Origin: Chitinophaga ginsengisegetis | GTDB taxonomy: Bacteria > Bacteroidota > Bacteroidia > Chitinophagales > Chitinophagaceae | NCBI RefSeq assembly: GCF_900168065.1 | Contig: NZ_FUZZ01000001.1 | Span: 2,228,623-2,292,622 of the forward strand | Reading direction: 5' to 3' | DNA: 64,000 nucleotides | Part shown: one piece after another, positions 8,207-16,957 of the stretch | Position numbering within the stretch: the first letter of the stretch is position 1 | Layout: each line of letters starts with the position of its first letter | Program-made: the position numbers and the translations under genes | Notes under the pieces: model-generated | What the model saw: the letters and a program-made list of their open reading frames with translations, nothing else | What the model was told of the DNA's origin: nothing | Databases searched by the model: none

Positions 8207-9175
8207 ATGACTGCTGCGTTTGATGTTTTGATTATCGGCGGAGGACCTATTGGTCTCGCTTGTGGGCTGGAAGCCAAAAGAGCGGGGTTAAGCTATATTA
8301 TCCTTGAAAAAGGTTGTGTGGTGAATTCCCTGTACAACTACCCGTTGTACATGACTTTTTTCTCTACCTCTGAGCGGCTGGAAATTGGTAATGTTCCCTT
8401 TGTGTCCATCAACCCGAAACCTACCCGGCCGGAGGCGCTGGAATATTACAGAAGGGTGGCCACTTCGCATGAACTGAATATAAAACTGTTTGAAGAAGTG
8501 GAGCAGGTAACGCCTAACGCCGGCGAATATACGATTACTACCAGAAAAAGTGTTTATCATGCGCGGCATGTAGTAATTGCCACCGGCTTTTACGATATCC
8601 CCAACCTGCTGAACATACCCGGCGAAGAGCTTCCCAAAGTAACGCACTATTACAAAGATCCTCACTTCTACGCCACACAGGACGTAGTAGTGATAGGCGC
8701 CCATAACTCCGCCGTAGATGCCGCACTGGAAACTTACCGTAAAGGCGCCCGCGTAACAATGGTGATCCGCCAGGAAGACATTGGCTCCCGTGTAAAATAC
8801 TGGGTACGCCCGGATATTGAAAACCGTATCAAAGAGGGCTCTGTCAAAGCATGGTTTAATTCATCGCTTACCGCCATCCGTGATAAAGAAGTGGATATTG
8901 CCACCCCCGATGGTCCTGTTACCATTGCCAATGATTTCGTTATCGCCATGACCGGCTACCAGCCTAATTTCAGCCTGCTGCAAAAGTCCGGTATTGCTTT
9001 ATCGGATGATAAGCTCAAACTACCTGCGTATAATCCGGTAACGATGGAAACCAATATGCCGCGGATTTATTTAGCCGGCGTGGTTTGCGGCGGGATGAAC
9101 ACGCATGTGTGGTTTATTGAAAACTCGCGGGATCATGCGGAGAAGATTATGAAGCATATAAAAACGAATGCGTAG
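8207..9175 (+). CDS. ypdA: YpdA-family bacillithiol disulfide reductase-like flavoprotein
   Basis: 322 residues. The N-terminal FAD-binding motif GGGPIGLACGLEA (residues 9-21) is followed by the family-specific segment NSLYNYPLYMTFFSTSERLEIG. A second Rossmann motif for NAD(P)H lies at VVVIGAHNSAVDAALE. There is no thioredoxin-reductase CxxC, which is the hallmark of YpdA/Bdr proteins. In Firmicutes they reduce bacillithiol disulfide with NADPH. Many Bacteroidota carry bacillithiol genes, but none was recognised in this window. The gene ends immediately before inverted-repeat copy A. Confidence 0.85.
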   Translation: MTAAFDVLIIGGGPIGLACGLEAKRAGLSYIILEKGCVVNSLYNYPLYMTFFSTSERLEIGNVPFVSINPKPTRPEALEYYRRVATSHELNIKLFEEVEQVTPNAGEYTITTRKSVYHARHVVIATGFYDIPNLLNIPGEELPKVTHYYKDPHFYATQDVVVIGAHNSAVDAALETYRKGARVTMVIRQEDIGSRVKYWVRPDIENRIKEGSVKAWFNSSLTAIRDKEVDIATPDGPVTIANDFVIAMTGYQPNFSLLQKSGIALSDDKLKLPAYNPVTMETNMPRIYLAGVVCGGMNTHVWFIENSRDHAEKIMKHIKTNA

Positions 9176-9177
9176 AG

Positions 9178-9387
9178 CAGCGCCTTCGGCGCTGGCGGAT
9201 TTTGTCTTTCTCAGGATTAAACTGATTCAACTGATTTCGTTGATTTGATCACTTTTGATTTAAACTGATTTTGGGAGATATAAGCGAAAATATTCGTTTA
9301 TATCTCCCAAAATCATTTATAAAATCCCAAAAATAAAATCAACGAAATCAGTTGAATCAGTTTAATCCTGAGAAAGACAAAATCCGC
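9178..9387. repeat. Long inverted repeat, copy A
   Basis: The whole gap between the convergent YpdA and murB genes. Three parts. A 7-bp hairpin with loop TTC at 9178-9194. Two arms, 9195-9246 and 9336-9387, that are perfect reverse complements over 52 bases. An inner hairpin (9266-9315) built on GGGAGATATAAGCG and its complement, with one G-T pair. The arm contains a repeated GATTnnnCT unit. A transcript from either side would fold into a very long hairpin. Related copies lie near 26.9, 43.6 and 54.9 kb. Confidence 0.95.
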
Positions 9388-9394
9388 GGCGATC

Positions 9395-10411
9395 CTAAAC
9401 AATATTCACCTCGCGCTCCAGCTCCACCCCAAACTTCTCTTTTACACTATCCATTACCTGCTGGGACAGGTGGTAAATTTCGCTTCCCTTTGCATGACCG
9501 TAATTCACCAGTACCAGCGCCTGCCTGGCGTGTACGCCGGCATCGCCGTTACGGTATCCTTTCCAGCCGCATTGTTCAATGAGCCAGCCGGCGGCCAGCT
9601 TGAAATGTTCATCTGCCACGGGGTAGGCTACCATAGCGGGGAACGCTGCGTGCAGTTGTTCATACACGGCTTTGGTAACGGTAGGGTTTTTAAAGAAACT
9701 ACCTGCATTCCCTATTTCTGCGGGGTTGGGCAATTTGGAAGAACGGATGTTTATCACTGCCTGGCTGATGGCCTGGATAGAAAGCTCCTGCACATTCATA
9801 CGCTGGAGTTCTTCATTGATAGCGCCGTAGCTGGTATTAAAATGCGGTTGTTTGCTTAACCGGTAAGTAACGGATAAAATAGCAAACTGGTTTTTATATT
9901 CTTTTTTGAAGATGCTTTCGCGGTAACCGAAATGACAATCGGCATTATTGAAAGTAACGATGCTGTGATCTTTCAGGTGCAGGGCTTCCAGTTCATAAAA
10001 TACATCTTTTATTTCCACGCCATAGGCGCCGATATTCTGCATGGGGCTGGCGCCTACGTTACCTGGTATCAGGGAGAGGTTTTCAAGGCCGGCGAGGTTT
10101 TGCGCGATGCAGTGTTGCACAAACCCGTGCCAGTTCTCTCCTGCGCCTGCTTTCACATATACGTAGTCGTTATCTTCCCCGGTAACGGTGATGCCTTTGA
10201 TTTCATTTTTCAGCAGCCAGCCGTTAAAATCCTGTGTGAACAGGATATTGCTGCCGCCGCCCAGGATCATCTGGGGCAGGCCATCCTGCTGTTGATGTTC
10301 TGTGAACGACTTCAGCTCTTCCGCGGAGGAAAAGGACGCGAAATAACGTGCAGTGGCGTTGATACCGAAAGTATTATATGATTTGAGCAGAACATTTTCT
10401 GATACCTGCAT
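9395..10411 (-). CDS. murB: UDP-N-acetylenolpyruvoylglucosamine reductase
   Basis: 338 residues, the length of the type I (E. coli-like) enzyme. It reduces UDP-GlcNAc-enolpyruvate to UDP-MurNAc with NADPH and FAD in the cytoplasm, the second committed step of peptidoglycan synthesis. Visible motifs: SYNTFGINATARYFASF at the start, the FAD-binding ILGGGSNILF, LSLIPGNVGASPMQNIGAYG, and GNAGSFFKNP, whose Ser is the proton donor. The C-terminal part contains AAGWLIEQCGWKGYRNGDAGVH. Its 3' end abuts repeat copy A. A TATCTTTG element lies 22 bases upstream of the start. Confidence 0.97.
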   Translation of the reverse strand: MQVSENVLLKSYNTFGINATARYFASFSSAEELKSFTEHQQQDGLPQMILGGGSNILFTQDFNGWLLKNEIKGITVTGEDNDYVYVKAGAGENWHGFVQHCIAQNLAGLENLSLIPGNVGASPMQNIGAYGVEIKDVFYELEALHLKDHSIVTFNNADCHFGYRESIFKKEYKNQFAILSVTYRLSKQPHFNTSYGAINEELQRMNVQELSIQAISQAVINIRSSKLPNPAEIGNAGSFFKNPTVTKAVYEQLHAAFPAMVAYPVADEHFKLAAGWLIEQCGWKGYRNGDAGVHARQALVLVNYGHAKGSEIYHLSQQVMDSVKEKFGVELEREVNIV

Positions 10412-10433
10412 AATAACTTAAATTTATGGTCAG

Positions 10434-10441
10434 CAAAGATA
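10434..10441 (-). promoter_or_regulatory. -7 element upstream of murB
   Basis: TATCTTTG on the minus strand, a full match to TAnnTTTG. No TTTG was found at the expected upstream distance, so this is a partial promoter match. Confidence 0.45.
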
Positions 10442-10484
10442 GCCGCAAATCATTTAGAAATCATAAATCCTATAATCCAGTTTC

Positions 10485-11147
10485 ATGAATAAAACGGCGA
10501 TTGTAATAGGCGCAACAGGACTCACCGGCACCCACCTGGTGGCAGCCCTGCTGCACGACCCGGCCTTCAGTAAAGTGAAGGTACTGGTGCGGCGGCCCTG
10601 GGCGCATGCCAGGCCAAAACTGGAAAGCATCATTGTGGACTTTGAAGATGAAGAGAGCCTGGCGGCGGCGCTGCATGGGGACATTCTCTTTTGCTGTATC
10701 GGTACCACTATCAAAAAGGCCGGCAGCCAGGAACGTTTCAGGGCAGTGGATTATGATATTCCTGTGAAATGTGCCCGGATTGCAAAGGAACAGGGCGTCA
10801 CCCAATTCCTGCTGATGTCTTCTGTCAGCGCCAATCCTAACTCCCGCAACTTTTATTTGCGTACAAAAGGAGCAACAGAAGAAGCCATTCAGAAAGTGGG
10901 TTTCCACAGCGTGAATATCTTCCGGCCTTCGGTGCTGATAGGTCAGCGTAAAGAATTCAGATTCGGCGAATGGATCGGCAGATATCTTATCCAGCTTTTT
11001 TATTTTTTATTACAGGGAAGATGGAAAAAATACCGGGGCATCAAAGCGGCAACCGTTGCCAATGCCATGATCATAGCAGCAAAGGAGAATGATGAAGGCG
11101 TGAGCATCTATGAATCGGATGCTATTCAGAGCATGGGCGAGTCGTGA
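10485..11147 (+). CDS. NAD(P)-binding Rossmann-fold protein (NmrA/HTATIP2-like)
   Basis: 220 residues. The dinucleotide-binding motif GATGLTGTHLVAAL is at residues 8-21, followed by VLVRRPW and the mid-protein LLMSSVSANPNSRNFYLRTKGATEEA with a Tyr-x(3)-Lys arrangement typical of extended or atypical SDR proteins. It resembles the oxidoreductases annotated as HIM1/HTATIP2-like. The substrate is unknown. It is divergent from murB and lies 33 bases upstream of the DUF3857 gene, possibly one transcript. Confidence 0.75.
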   Translation: MNKTAIVIGATGLTGTHLVAALLHDPAFSKVKVLVRRPWAHARPKLESIIVDFEDEESLAAALHGDILFCCIGTTIKKAGSQERFRAVDYDIPVKCARIAKEQGVTQFLLMSSVSANPNSRNFYLRTKGATEEAIQKVGFHSVNIFRPSVLIGQRKEFRFGEWIGRYLIQLFYFLLQGRWKKYRGIKAATVANAMIIAAKENDEGVSIYESDAIQSMGES

Positions 11148-11180
11148 AAATCCGGAATTTGAGTCTTATCTTTAACCCGT

Positions 11181-13151
11181 ATGAAAAAATGGGTCCTTCT
11201 TCTGGCTGTTGCAGGTATTGCAATACTGCCGCTATCTATGCAGGCGCAGGTAAACAGCTACTTTCCTGAGATATGGAAAGATAATCCACAGCTGCATACC
11301 ACTCCATCTACCGATGCTCCTTACACGATCGTGGATTACAGAATGGTCAGGGATTTTAATGTAAGTCCGCGTGATAAAGCACAAGCCACTTCGCACTATA
11401 AAACACTGTACAAAAATATAAAGGTAAACACACAGCGTGCGGCGGATAGCCTCACCCGCCTGGTAATGTCGATGGAACCCAGCGAAGCCTTGCGTGGCTT
11501 ACGTATCCGGGTGATACATCCCGGTGGCACCGTGACCAGCCTGAACGAGCAGGTAAGGATGATTGAAATGGACCGCGAACGGAAAGCAATAGTGGCTAAC
11601 AACCTCGTGCTGGAAGCCGGCTGTGAAATTGAGTATGAGCTGAGCCTGAAAGTACAGTACGATTACGCCGGCACCGACTACCTCCAGTCCGGCATTCCCT
11701 GCAACCAGCTTAGCTTTGTGCTGATAGCGCCAAAAACGCTTGATTTTATGGTGAAGCCCGGCGCCGGTTTACCCGCGTTGCAGGACAGTATTGCCGGTAA
11801 CAACCACTACTACCAGTTAAGCATGCAGAATATGCCGGCGCTACCCAACAGCGACCTGTATTTTTACCTGCCGCAACTGAAACGGATTGATTTCGGATTG
11901 AAGCAGGCAATAGAAGGAAAAGATACCGTACGTATGACCTGGCAAAAGTTTGGGGAAGATAGTTATATCCCCTTTGTGGCGGTATCAAAAGCAGAATATA
12001 AGCAACTGGAAAAAGAATTGCAGAAGTGGCCTTTCCTGAAACAACGGATTCCAGTTCCGCAGATGATCTACCTGGTAGAACAATTTATCAAATCCAATTA
12101 CCGGCTGGTAGAGCCTTCTGAAACCGGCGAAACGGTGGATATCATTTCCATTATCCGTAATAAGCAGGCAGAGAAAGCAGGGTTTACCCGTTTGATGAAT
12201 GCCGTGTATTATATGCTGAATATTCCCACGCAGATATTGTTCACCACTTCCCGCGACAGTTTACTGATGGACAGCCAGCTGGTGTACCGGCAGCTGCCCA
12301 CCAATGTATTGCTGTACTTCCCCGGATTGCAACAGGCATTGGCGCCAACGGAAACGAATACACGTTTTCCGTGTTACCCCTCATTGTGGACCGGTATTCC
12401 TGCATTGCGCTGCCGTGATACGCTGGTGGCGGGAGAAAGCAAAGTGCTGACCGATTTTATTCAAACGCCGGCGCCGCCGTATACCCTGAGTAACATTACC
12501 ACCGAGGCTACGCTCCGGTCGGTAACAGATCCTACCTGGGATGTAAAGCAATCTTTTGGCGGCTACCCTGCATCTAACCTGAAAACAGCCTTTGGCGGTA
12601 CCGGCAGCACACCGGAAGGCCGGCTGCAGGTATATAATGCCATCCTTCCGTTTGAACCGGGTATCAGGAAACCCACGGAAGTGAAAGCAGAAAACGAAGT
12701 GTTTAATAACCGCACCCTGGATAAACCTGTGTTGCTGAGCAGTACGTTACTTACCACATCTTCCGTAGAAAATAAAAATAACAGCATTGTTATCCACGTT
12801 GGTCCTTTACTGGGTGGTAATATACCAGTGGATATCCCGCTTCCGCCGGGCGATCTGCCGGTCCAGATTACTTTTCCTTATTACCAGGAAAGGCGCGTGA
12901 TCATTCCTCTGCCGGCGGGTTATAAAGTAGCGAACAAGGAAGATTTTTCGGCAGAAATAAATGATAAAGGAGCTGATCCTGCGTTGGGTTTTAAAATGCG
13001 GTGTGAGCAGGACGGCAATCAACTGCGCATTTTTGTACTGGAGTGGTATAAAAAAACAGATTTCTCCGGAAGCAGTAAAGCCGTATTCGGGCAGTTGCTG
13101 GAAAGGATCCATACGCTTCAGCAGCAGGACCTGGTACTGGTGAAAGAATAA
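11181..13151 (+). CDS. Secreted DUF3857-type protein with degenerate transglutaminase domain
   Basis: 656 residues with a signal peptide ending near AQAQ/V (residues 1-22). The N-terminal part (DFNVSPRDKAQATSHYKTLYKNIKVNTQRAAD, then GLRIRVIHPGGTVTSLNEQVR) has the pattern of DUF3857 proteins, which are exported in Bacteroidota. The middle region corresponding to a transglutaminase core (RLMNAVYYMLNIPTQILFTTSRD) lacks the Cys normally found in a GDCKD-like motif, so it is probably not catalytic. The C-terminus is beta-rich. Its stop is three bases from the convergent priA stop, with no room for a terminator. Function unknown. Confidence 0.65.
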   Translation: MKKWVLLLAVAGIAILPLSMQAQVNSYFPEIWKDNPQLHTTPSTDAPYTIVDYRMVRDFNVSPRDKAQATSHYKTLYKNIKVNTQRAADSLTRLVMSMEPSEALRGLRIRVIHPGGTVTSLNEQVRMIEMDRERKAIVANNLVLEAGCEIEYELSLKVQYDYAGTDYLQSGIPCNQLSFVLIAPKTLDFMVKPGAGLPALQDSIAGNNHYYQLSMQNMPALPNSDLYFYLPQLKRIDFGLKQAIEGKDTVRMTWQKFGEDSYIPFVAVSKAEYKQLEKELQKWPFLKQRIPVPQMIYLVEQFIKSNYRLVEPSETGETVDIISIIRNKQAEKAGFTRLMNAVYYMLNIPTQILFTTSRDSLLMDSQLVYRQLPTNVLLYFPGLQQALAPTETNTRFPCYPSLWTGIPALRCRDTLVAGESKVLTDFIQTPAPPYTLSNITTEATLRSVTDPTWDVKQSFGGYPASNLKTAFGGTGSTPEGRLQVYNAILPFEPGIRKPTEVKAENEVFNNRTLDKPVLLSSTLLTTSSVENKNNSIVIHVGPLLGGNIPVDIPLPPGDLPVQITFPYYQERRVIIPLPAGYKVANKEDFSAEINDKGADPALGFKMRCEQDGNQLRIFVLEWYKKTDFSGSSKAVFGQLLERIHTLQQQDLVLVKE

Positions 13152-13154
13152 ATT

Positions 13155-15593
13155 CTACACCCCGTCTACATCCGGAATGATCACTACGGAACGGAATCTT
13201 TTTTCCGTTTTCAGTTGAATAATGAACTCCTGCAATACCCTTTTGATATGGGTGATCAGCCTGGCTTCACGCGGCAGTTTGATCAGCATTTCCTGCAAAT
13301 AGTTATTGCGCACTCTTGCTACCAGCGGAGCTGCCGGTCCTACCAGTTGTGCGCCGATATGCGGCTGCAGCCAGCTGGCCAGGATCTGTGCGGCCTGTTC
13401 TGCTGTTTGCTGGTTTTTATGCCGGATGGTGAGTTTCAGTAAACGGAAAAAGGGCGGGTACCCAAATACCTGCCGTTCAGCAATTTCTGCTTCAAACATG
13501 GCTTTATAATCGTGCGCCATTACATAATGCAATACCGGGTGCCGGGTGTTGCTGGCCTGGATCAGTACTTTTCCCAGGCCGTTTTTACGGCCGGCGCGGC
13601 CACTAACCTGTTCCATCATCTGGAAGGCTCTTTCGTTCACCCTGAAGTCGGGGAAGCCCAGGAGATTATCGGCACTCAGGATCCCTACCAGGTTTACGTT
13701 TTCAAAGTCCAGCCCCTTTACCACCATCTGTGTGCCCACGAGAATATCTATACTGCGGTCTTCCAGCAGTTGAATAAGTTTGTTGTGGCTGTCTTTGTTC
13801 CTCACGGTATCCACATCCATACGGGCTATGCGGGCTTCCGGGAAGGCTACCTGGAGGTCGTCTTCTATTTTCTCGGTACCAAAACTTTTTGGTTCAATAG
13901 TTTGCGAGCCGCAGGCGGCGCAGGTATGTACATATGGATATCTTGTGCCGCAATAGTGGCAGTGCAGCTTATCCTGGTTTTTGTGATAGGTGAGAGATAC
14001 ATCACATTGTTTGCAATGCGGGATCCATCCGCAGGTGGTGCATAACAGGAAAGGCGCGTAACCGCGGCGGTTCTGGAACAGGATTACCTGTTTGCCCTCT
14101 GCCATACTTTGTGTGATGGCAACTTTCAGGGCGGAGGTAAAATGGCCGTCCATTGTTTTCTCCGCCATTTCTTTTTTGATATCCACTATTTCTATGGCGG
14201 GCATTTCCACGCCGCCATAGCGTTCATTCAGTTCAACAAGTCCATATTTTCCCTGTTGGGCGTTAAAATACGATTCCAGGGACGGCGTGGCAGAGCCGAG
14301 CAGCACTTTAGCTTTAAAGAGGCCGGCATAATAAATAGCCGCATCCCTTGCGTGGTAGCGCGGGGCAGGGTCCTGCTGTTTATAGGAGGCATCGTGCTCT
14401 TCATCAAGGATGATGAGGCCCAGGTCGCGGAAAGGCAGCAACAGGCTGGAACGGGCGCCCAGTATAATTTGCAGCTCCCCGGTTTTTACCTTGTTCCATA
14501 TTTCCACGCGTTCGTTGTTATTGAACCGGGAGTGGTAGATGCCGATGCTGGCGCCAAAATGTTTCTGCAGGCGGCGGATGATCTGCGTGGTGAGTCCTAT
14601 TTCGGGCAGCAGGTACAGCACCTGTTTGCCGGTGGCCAGGCACGCTTCCATCATCTTCACATATACCTGTGTTTTACCACTGGAGGTAACGCCGTGAAGC
14701 AGGGTTACCTGTTTATCTTTAAAGTGTGTTTGTACTTCTGCGAGGGCCGTTTCCTGTGCGGGGCTCAGGTCAAAATCGATCTGCGTATCTACCTTACCGG
14801 TAGGAATACGGTCTACCGTACGTTTCTCCACCCAGAGGATGTTTTTATCTACCAGTCCTTTTAGCTGGGCGGTAGTAGCGCCGGATTTTTTCAGCAGTTC
14901 TTTTTGCAGTACAACGCCCTGTGTTTTCAGCAGGTGAAGATAAGCGAGCAGCAGTTCCATCTGCTTGGGTGCGCGGCCCATATCATTGAACAATGCGGCC
15001 AGTTGTTCTTCTTCCTGGTAATCTGCATGTAATTGCACATAATTCTCCTGTTTCTCCCGGTATACTTCTTTCAATTCTTCATAAACCAGCAGTACTTTTT
15101 TCTCTATCAGTGTTTTGATAACAGAGTATACTTCAGATTTATCGAGAATCATCTGTACTTCTTCAATCCGCAGTTCTTTACGGATGAGCAGTGCTTCCGC
15201 AATGAGATATTCATCATCGCTGAGGGAAGTAAAGTCGTCGCCGAAGGCATCGTTGAAGAGCAGCAGCGTTTCGCTGGAAAGCTTGAGATGGGCGGGCAGT
15301 GCGGCATTCAGCACTTCTCCTTCCGTGCACATATAATAAGCGGCTACCCAGGTCCAGAAGGCTAACTGGGTAGGATATACGATAGGCTCGGCATCCAGCA
15401 TATCCAGCAGTGGCTTGGTTTTATACAGGGGGGCCTGTTCGTGAATGGCTTTCACGATACCGGCGTATTTCTTTTGTTTTCCCAGCTGTACAGCTACCCG
15501 GCTTCCTACCTTCAGGGTGGACATATTTTCAGGAACCGCGTAAGTATAATTTTTTGGTAACGCCAATGGCAATATTACATCTGCGTACTTCAT
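13155..15593 (-). CDS. priA: Primosomal replication restart helicase PriA
   Basis: 812 residues. PriA recognises stalled forks and reloads the replicative helicase. The N-terminal DNA-binding region (VILPLALPKNYTYAVPE, GSRVAVQLGKQKKYAGIV) is typical. Helicase motifs follow: Walker A HGVTSSGKT near residue 300, DEEHD near 396, and LLGSATPSLES. The zinc region (about 520-560) shows eight cysteines in CxxC pairs: CTTC, CKQC, CHYC and CAAC. The start overlaps the plsC stop by four bases (ATGA), so it is translationally coupled to plsC. Confidence 0.97.
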   Translation of the reverse strand: MKYADVILPLALPKNYTYAVPENMSTLKVGSRVAVQLGKQKKYAGIVKAIHEQAPLYKTKPLLDMLDAEPIVYPTQLAFWTWVAAYYMCTEGEVLNAALPAHLKLSSETLLLFNDAFGDDFTSLSDDEYLIAEALLIRKELRIEEVQMILDKSEVYSVIKTLIEKKVLLVYEELKEVYREKQENYVQLHADYQEEEQLAALFNDMGRAPKQMELLLAYLHLLKTQGVVLQKELLKKSGATTAQLKGLVDKNILWVEKRTVDRIPTGKVDTQIDFDLSPAQETALAEVQTHFKDKQVTLLHGVTSSGKTQVYVKMMEACLATGKQVLYLLPEIGLTTQIIRRLQKHFGASIGIYHSRFNNNERVEIWNKVKTGELQIILGARSSLLLPFRDLGLIILDEEHDASYKQQDPAPRYHARDAAIYYAGLFKAKVLLGSATPSLESYFNAQQGKYGLVELNERYGGVEMPAIEIVDIKKEMAEKTMDGHFTSALKVAITQSMAEGKQVILFQNRRGYAPFLLCTTCGWIPHCKQCDVSLTYHKNQDKLHCHYCGTRYPYVHTCAACGSQTIEPKSFGTEKIEDDLQVAFPEARIARMDVDTVRNKDSHNKLIQLLEDRSIDILVGTQMVVKGLDFENVNLVGILSADNLLGFPDFRVNERAFQMMEQVSGRAGRKNGLGKVLIQASNTRHPVLHYVMAHDYKAMFEAEIAERQVFGYPPFFRLLKLTIRHKNQQTAEQAAQILASWLQPHIGAQLVGPAAPLVARVRNNYLQEMLIKLPREARLITHIKRVLQEFIIQLKTEKRFRSVVIIPDVDGV

Positions 15594-16357
15594 CCTATTG
15601 GCTGCAGGGTTGGATATTTGTGATACTTGCGTAATTCGGTGTCCATTGCATCAAACACCTGTTGTTTAAGGGTATTGATATCATCGAGTGTCATTCCTGT
15701 TACGGGTATTGGCGGCAGGAATACCACGCGGCATTTGCCGGGGGAGATGTGCATAGGTCCTTTATGTGGTAAGCGGTGGCCTGCATCGAGGTACAGTACC
15801 GGCTTAATTGGTTTTTGCAATTCGATGGCCATCCGGAACGCGCCGTTGTGAAAGGGGCGTAACGGCTGATCGGTGTCGTTGGTGGTGCCTTCCGGGAATA
15901 CGAGGATGGAGATGCCGGCTTTGAGGGCGGTCATCATTTCCCGTACGCTGCGGGCCCTGGCGGCTGCGCTGGAGCGGTCCACCGGTACCACAGAATTTTT
16001 ATAGATAAAACCGAAGAAAGGAATTTTAGACATTTCTACTTTTCCCAGCGGGCGGAAAGGGAGGCGCATTACTTTTACGGCGATGGCAGCATCGAGGTAA
16101 GAGCGGTGATTTACCACATAGATGCAGGGCTCGTTGTCGCGCTCACATAAATATTTACGGGTTACCCACATGCCAACCAGCGGGAACCAGGTATGGGCCC
16201 AGAAGCGCAGGAAATAAAATATAATGTTACCTCCTTTCTGCCGGCCCAGTAAAGAGGCCAGGAAAATGGGCGGCAATATTAAAAACATGATGCCCAGGAA
16301 AGTGGCGGCGGCGTATATCACATAAATAACACGCAACGGTTTCAGTAAAAAATTCAT
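15590..16357 (-). CDS. plsC: 1-acyl-sn-glycerol-3-phosphate acyltransferase
   Basis: 255 residues. The enzyme transfers a second acyl chain to lysophosphatidate at the inner membrane. An N-terminal hydrophobic segment (VIYVIYAAATFLGIMFLIL) anchors it. The catalytic motif HX4D is in NHRSYLDAAI, and the FPEGTTNDTD motif binds the glycerophosphate. VPVDRSSAAARARS lies between them as in the family. The priA start overlaps its stop by four bases, so the two form an operon with plsC first. Confidence 0.92.
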   Translation of the reverse strand: MNFLLKPLRVIYVIYAAATFLGIMFLILPPIFLASLLGRQKGGNIIFYFLRFWAHTWFPLVGMWVTRKYLCERDNEPCIYVVNHRSYLDAAIAVKVMRLPFRPLGKVEMSKIPFFGFIYKNSVVPVDRSSAAARARSVREMMTALKAGISILVFPEGTTNDTDQPLRPFHNGAFRMAIELQKPIKPVLYLDAGHRLPHKGPMHISPGKCRVVFLPPIPVTGMTLDDINTLKQQVFDAMDTELRKYHKYPTLQPIG

Positions 16358-16430
16358 AAACGCCTCGGAAGGTTTAATATGGCGGAAAACTACGAAGAAA
16401 ATTACTAATTACGTGGAACCGGGCGCCGAT

Positions 16431-16874
16431 TTAATCGCAGTGACAAACCCAGTCCTTATCCAGGTCGATGCAGGTAATTACTTTGGCGTTCTGTGAATCG
16501 CAGGGCGCAAAAACGATCCGCAGGTGCTGGCCTTCGCTGGAATAGCCTTCCAGGGCATAGGTTGGGCAGGGATGGTCTTCCGGGTTGGACTTTTCCGGGT
16601 TAATCTTACCTTCTGCCAGGATTTCCTCCACTTCGGCGGTTGTCACCTGACGGCAATCCATCCGACAAATGGCATGTTTGGTATATTCAAGATGGGCGTG
16701 CCGGTTAATAACTTCGCCGGCAATAGCGGGACTGTTAGAGTTGCTACGGGCTACCACGGGGCGGCTGCCTGTGGTAGGGGTTGTGGGCGCACTTTTCCAC
16801 CACTTCTGCTGCCAGCCGGCAAGCAATAAGATGGATAACAGGAGAACGGGAAGGTACTTTTGCATTGATTTCAT
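16431..16874 (-). CDS. DUF4258-domain protein with N-terminal membrane segment
   Basis: 147 residues. Residues 6-20 (KYLPVLLLSILLLAGW) form a signal or anchor. A proline/threonine-rich linker follows. The C-terminal 85 residues carry the DUF4258 pattern: HLEYTKHAICRMDCRQVTTAEVEEIL, later YALEGYSSEGQHLRIVFAPC and VITCIDLD. Six cysteines in the domain, including a final CHCD, hint at disulfides or metal binding in the periplasm. Function unknown. It is divergent from mtaB. Confidence 0.75.
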   Translation of the reverse strand: MKSMQKYLPVLLLSILLLAGWQQKWWKSAPTTPTTGSRPVVARSNSNSPAIAGEVINRHAHLEYTKHAICRMDCRQVTTAEVEEILAEGKINPEKSNPEDHPCPTYALEGYSSEGQHLRIVFAPCDSQNAKVITCIDLDKDWVCHCD

Positions 16875-16940
16875 AAAAACAATAGAACGCCGCGCAAAAT
16901 AGTCAAAAATTCCTTACCTGACTATGACATAAAAAGTTCC

Positions 16941-16948
16941 TACCTTTG
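16941..16948 (+). promoter_or_regulatory. -7 element of mtaB, very close to the start codon
   Basis: TACCTTTG, a full match to TAnnTTTG. The ATG follows after only nine bases, so the expected transcription start would leave a leader of just a few bases. No TTTG at the usual -33 spacing was found. The in-frame TTG at 16946 is part of this element and is not a likely start codon. Confidence 0.5.
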
Positions 16949-16957
16949 CTTCCCTTT

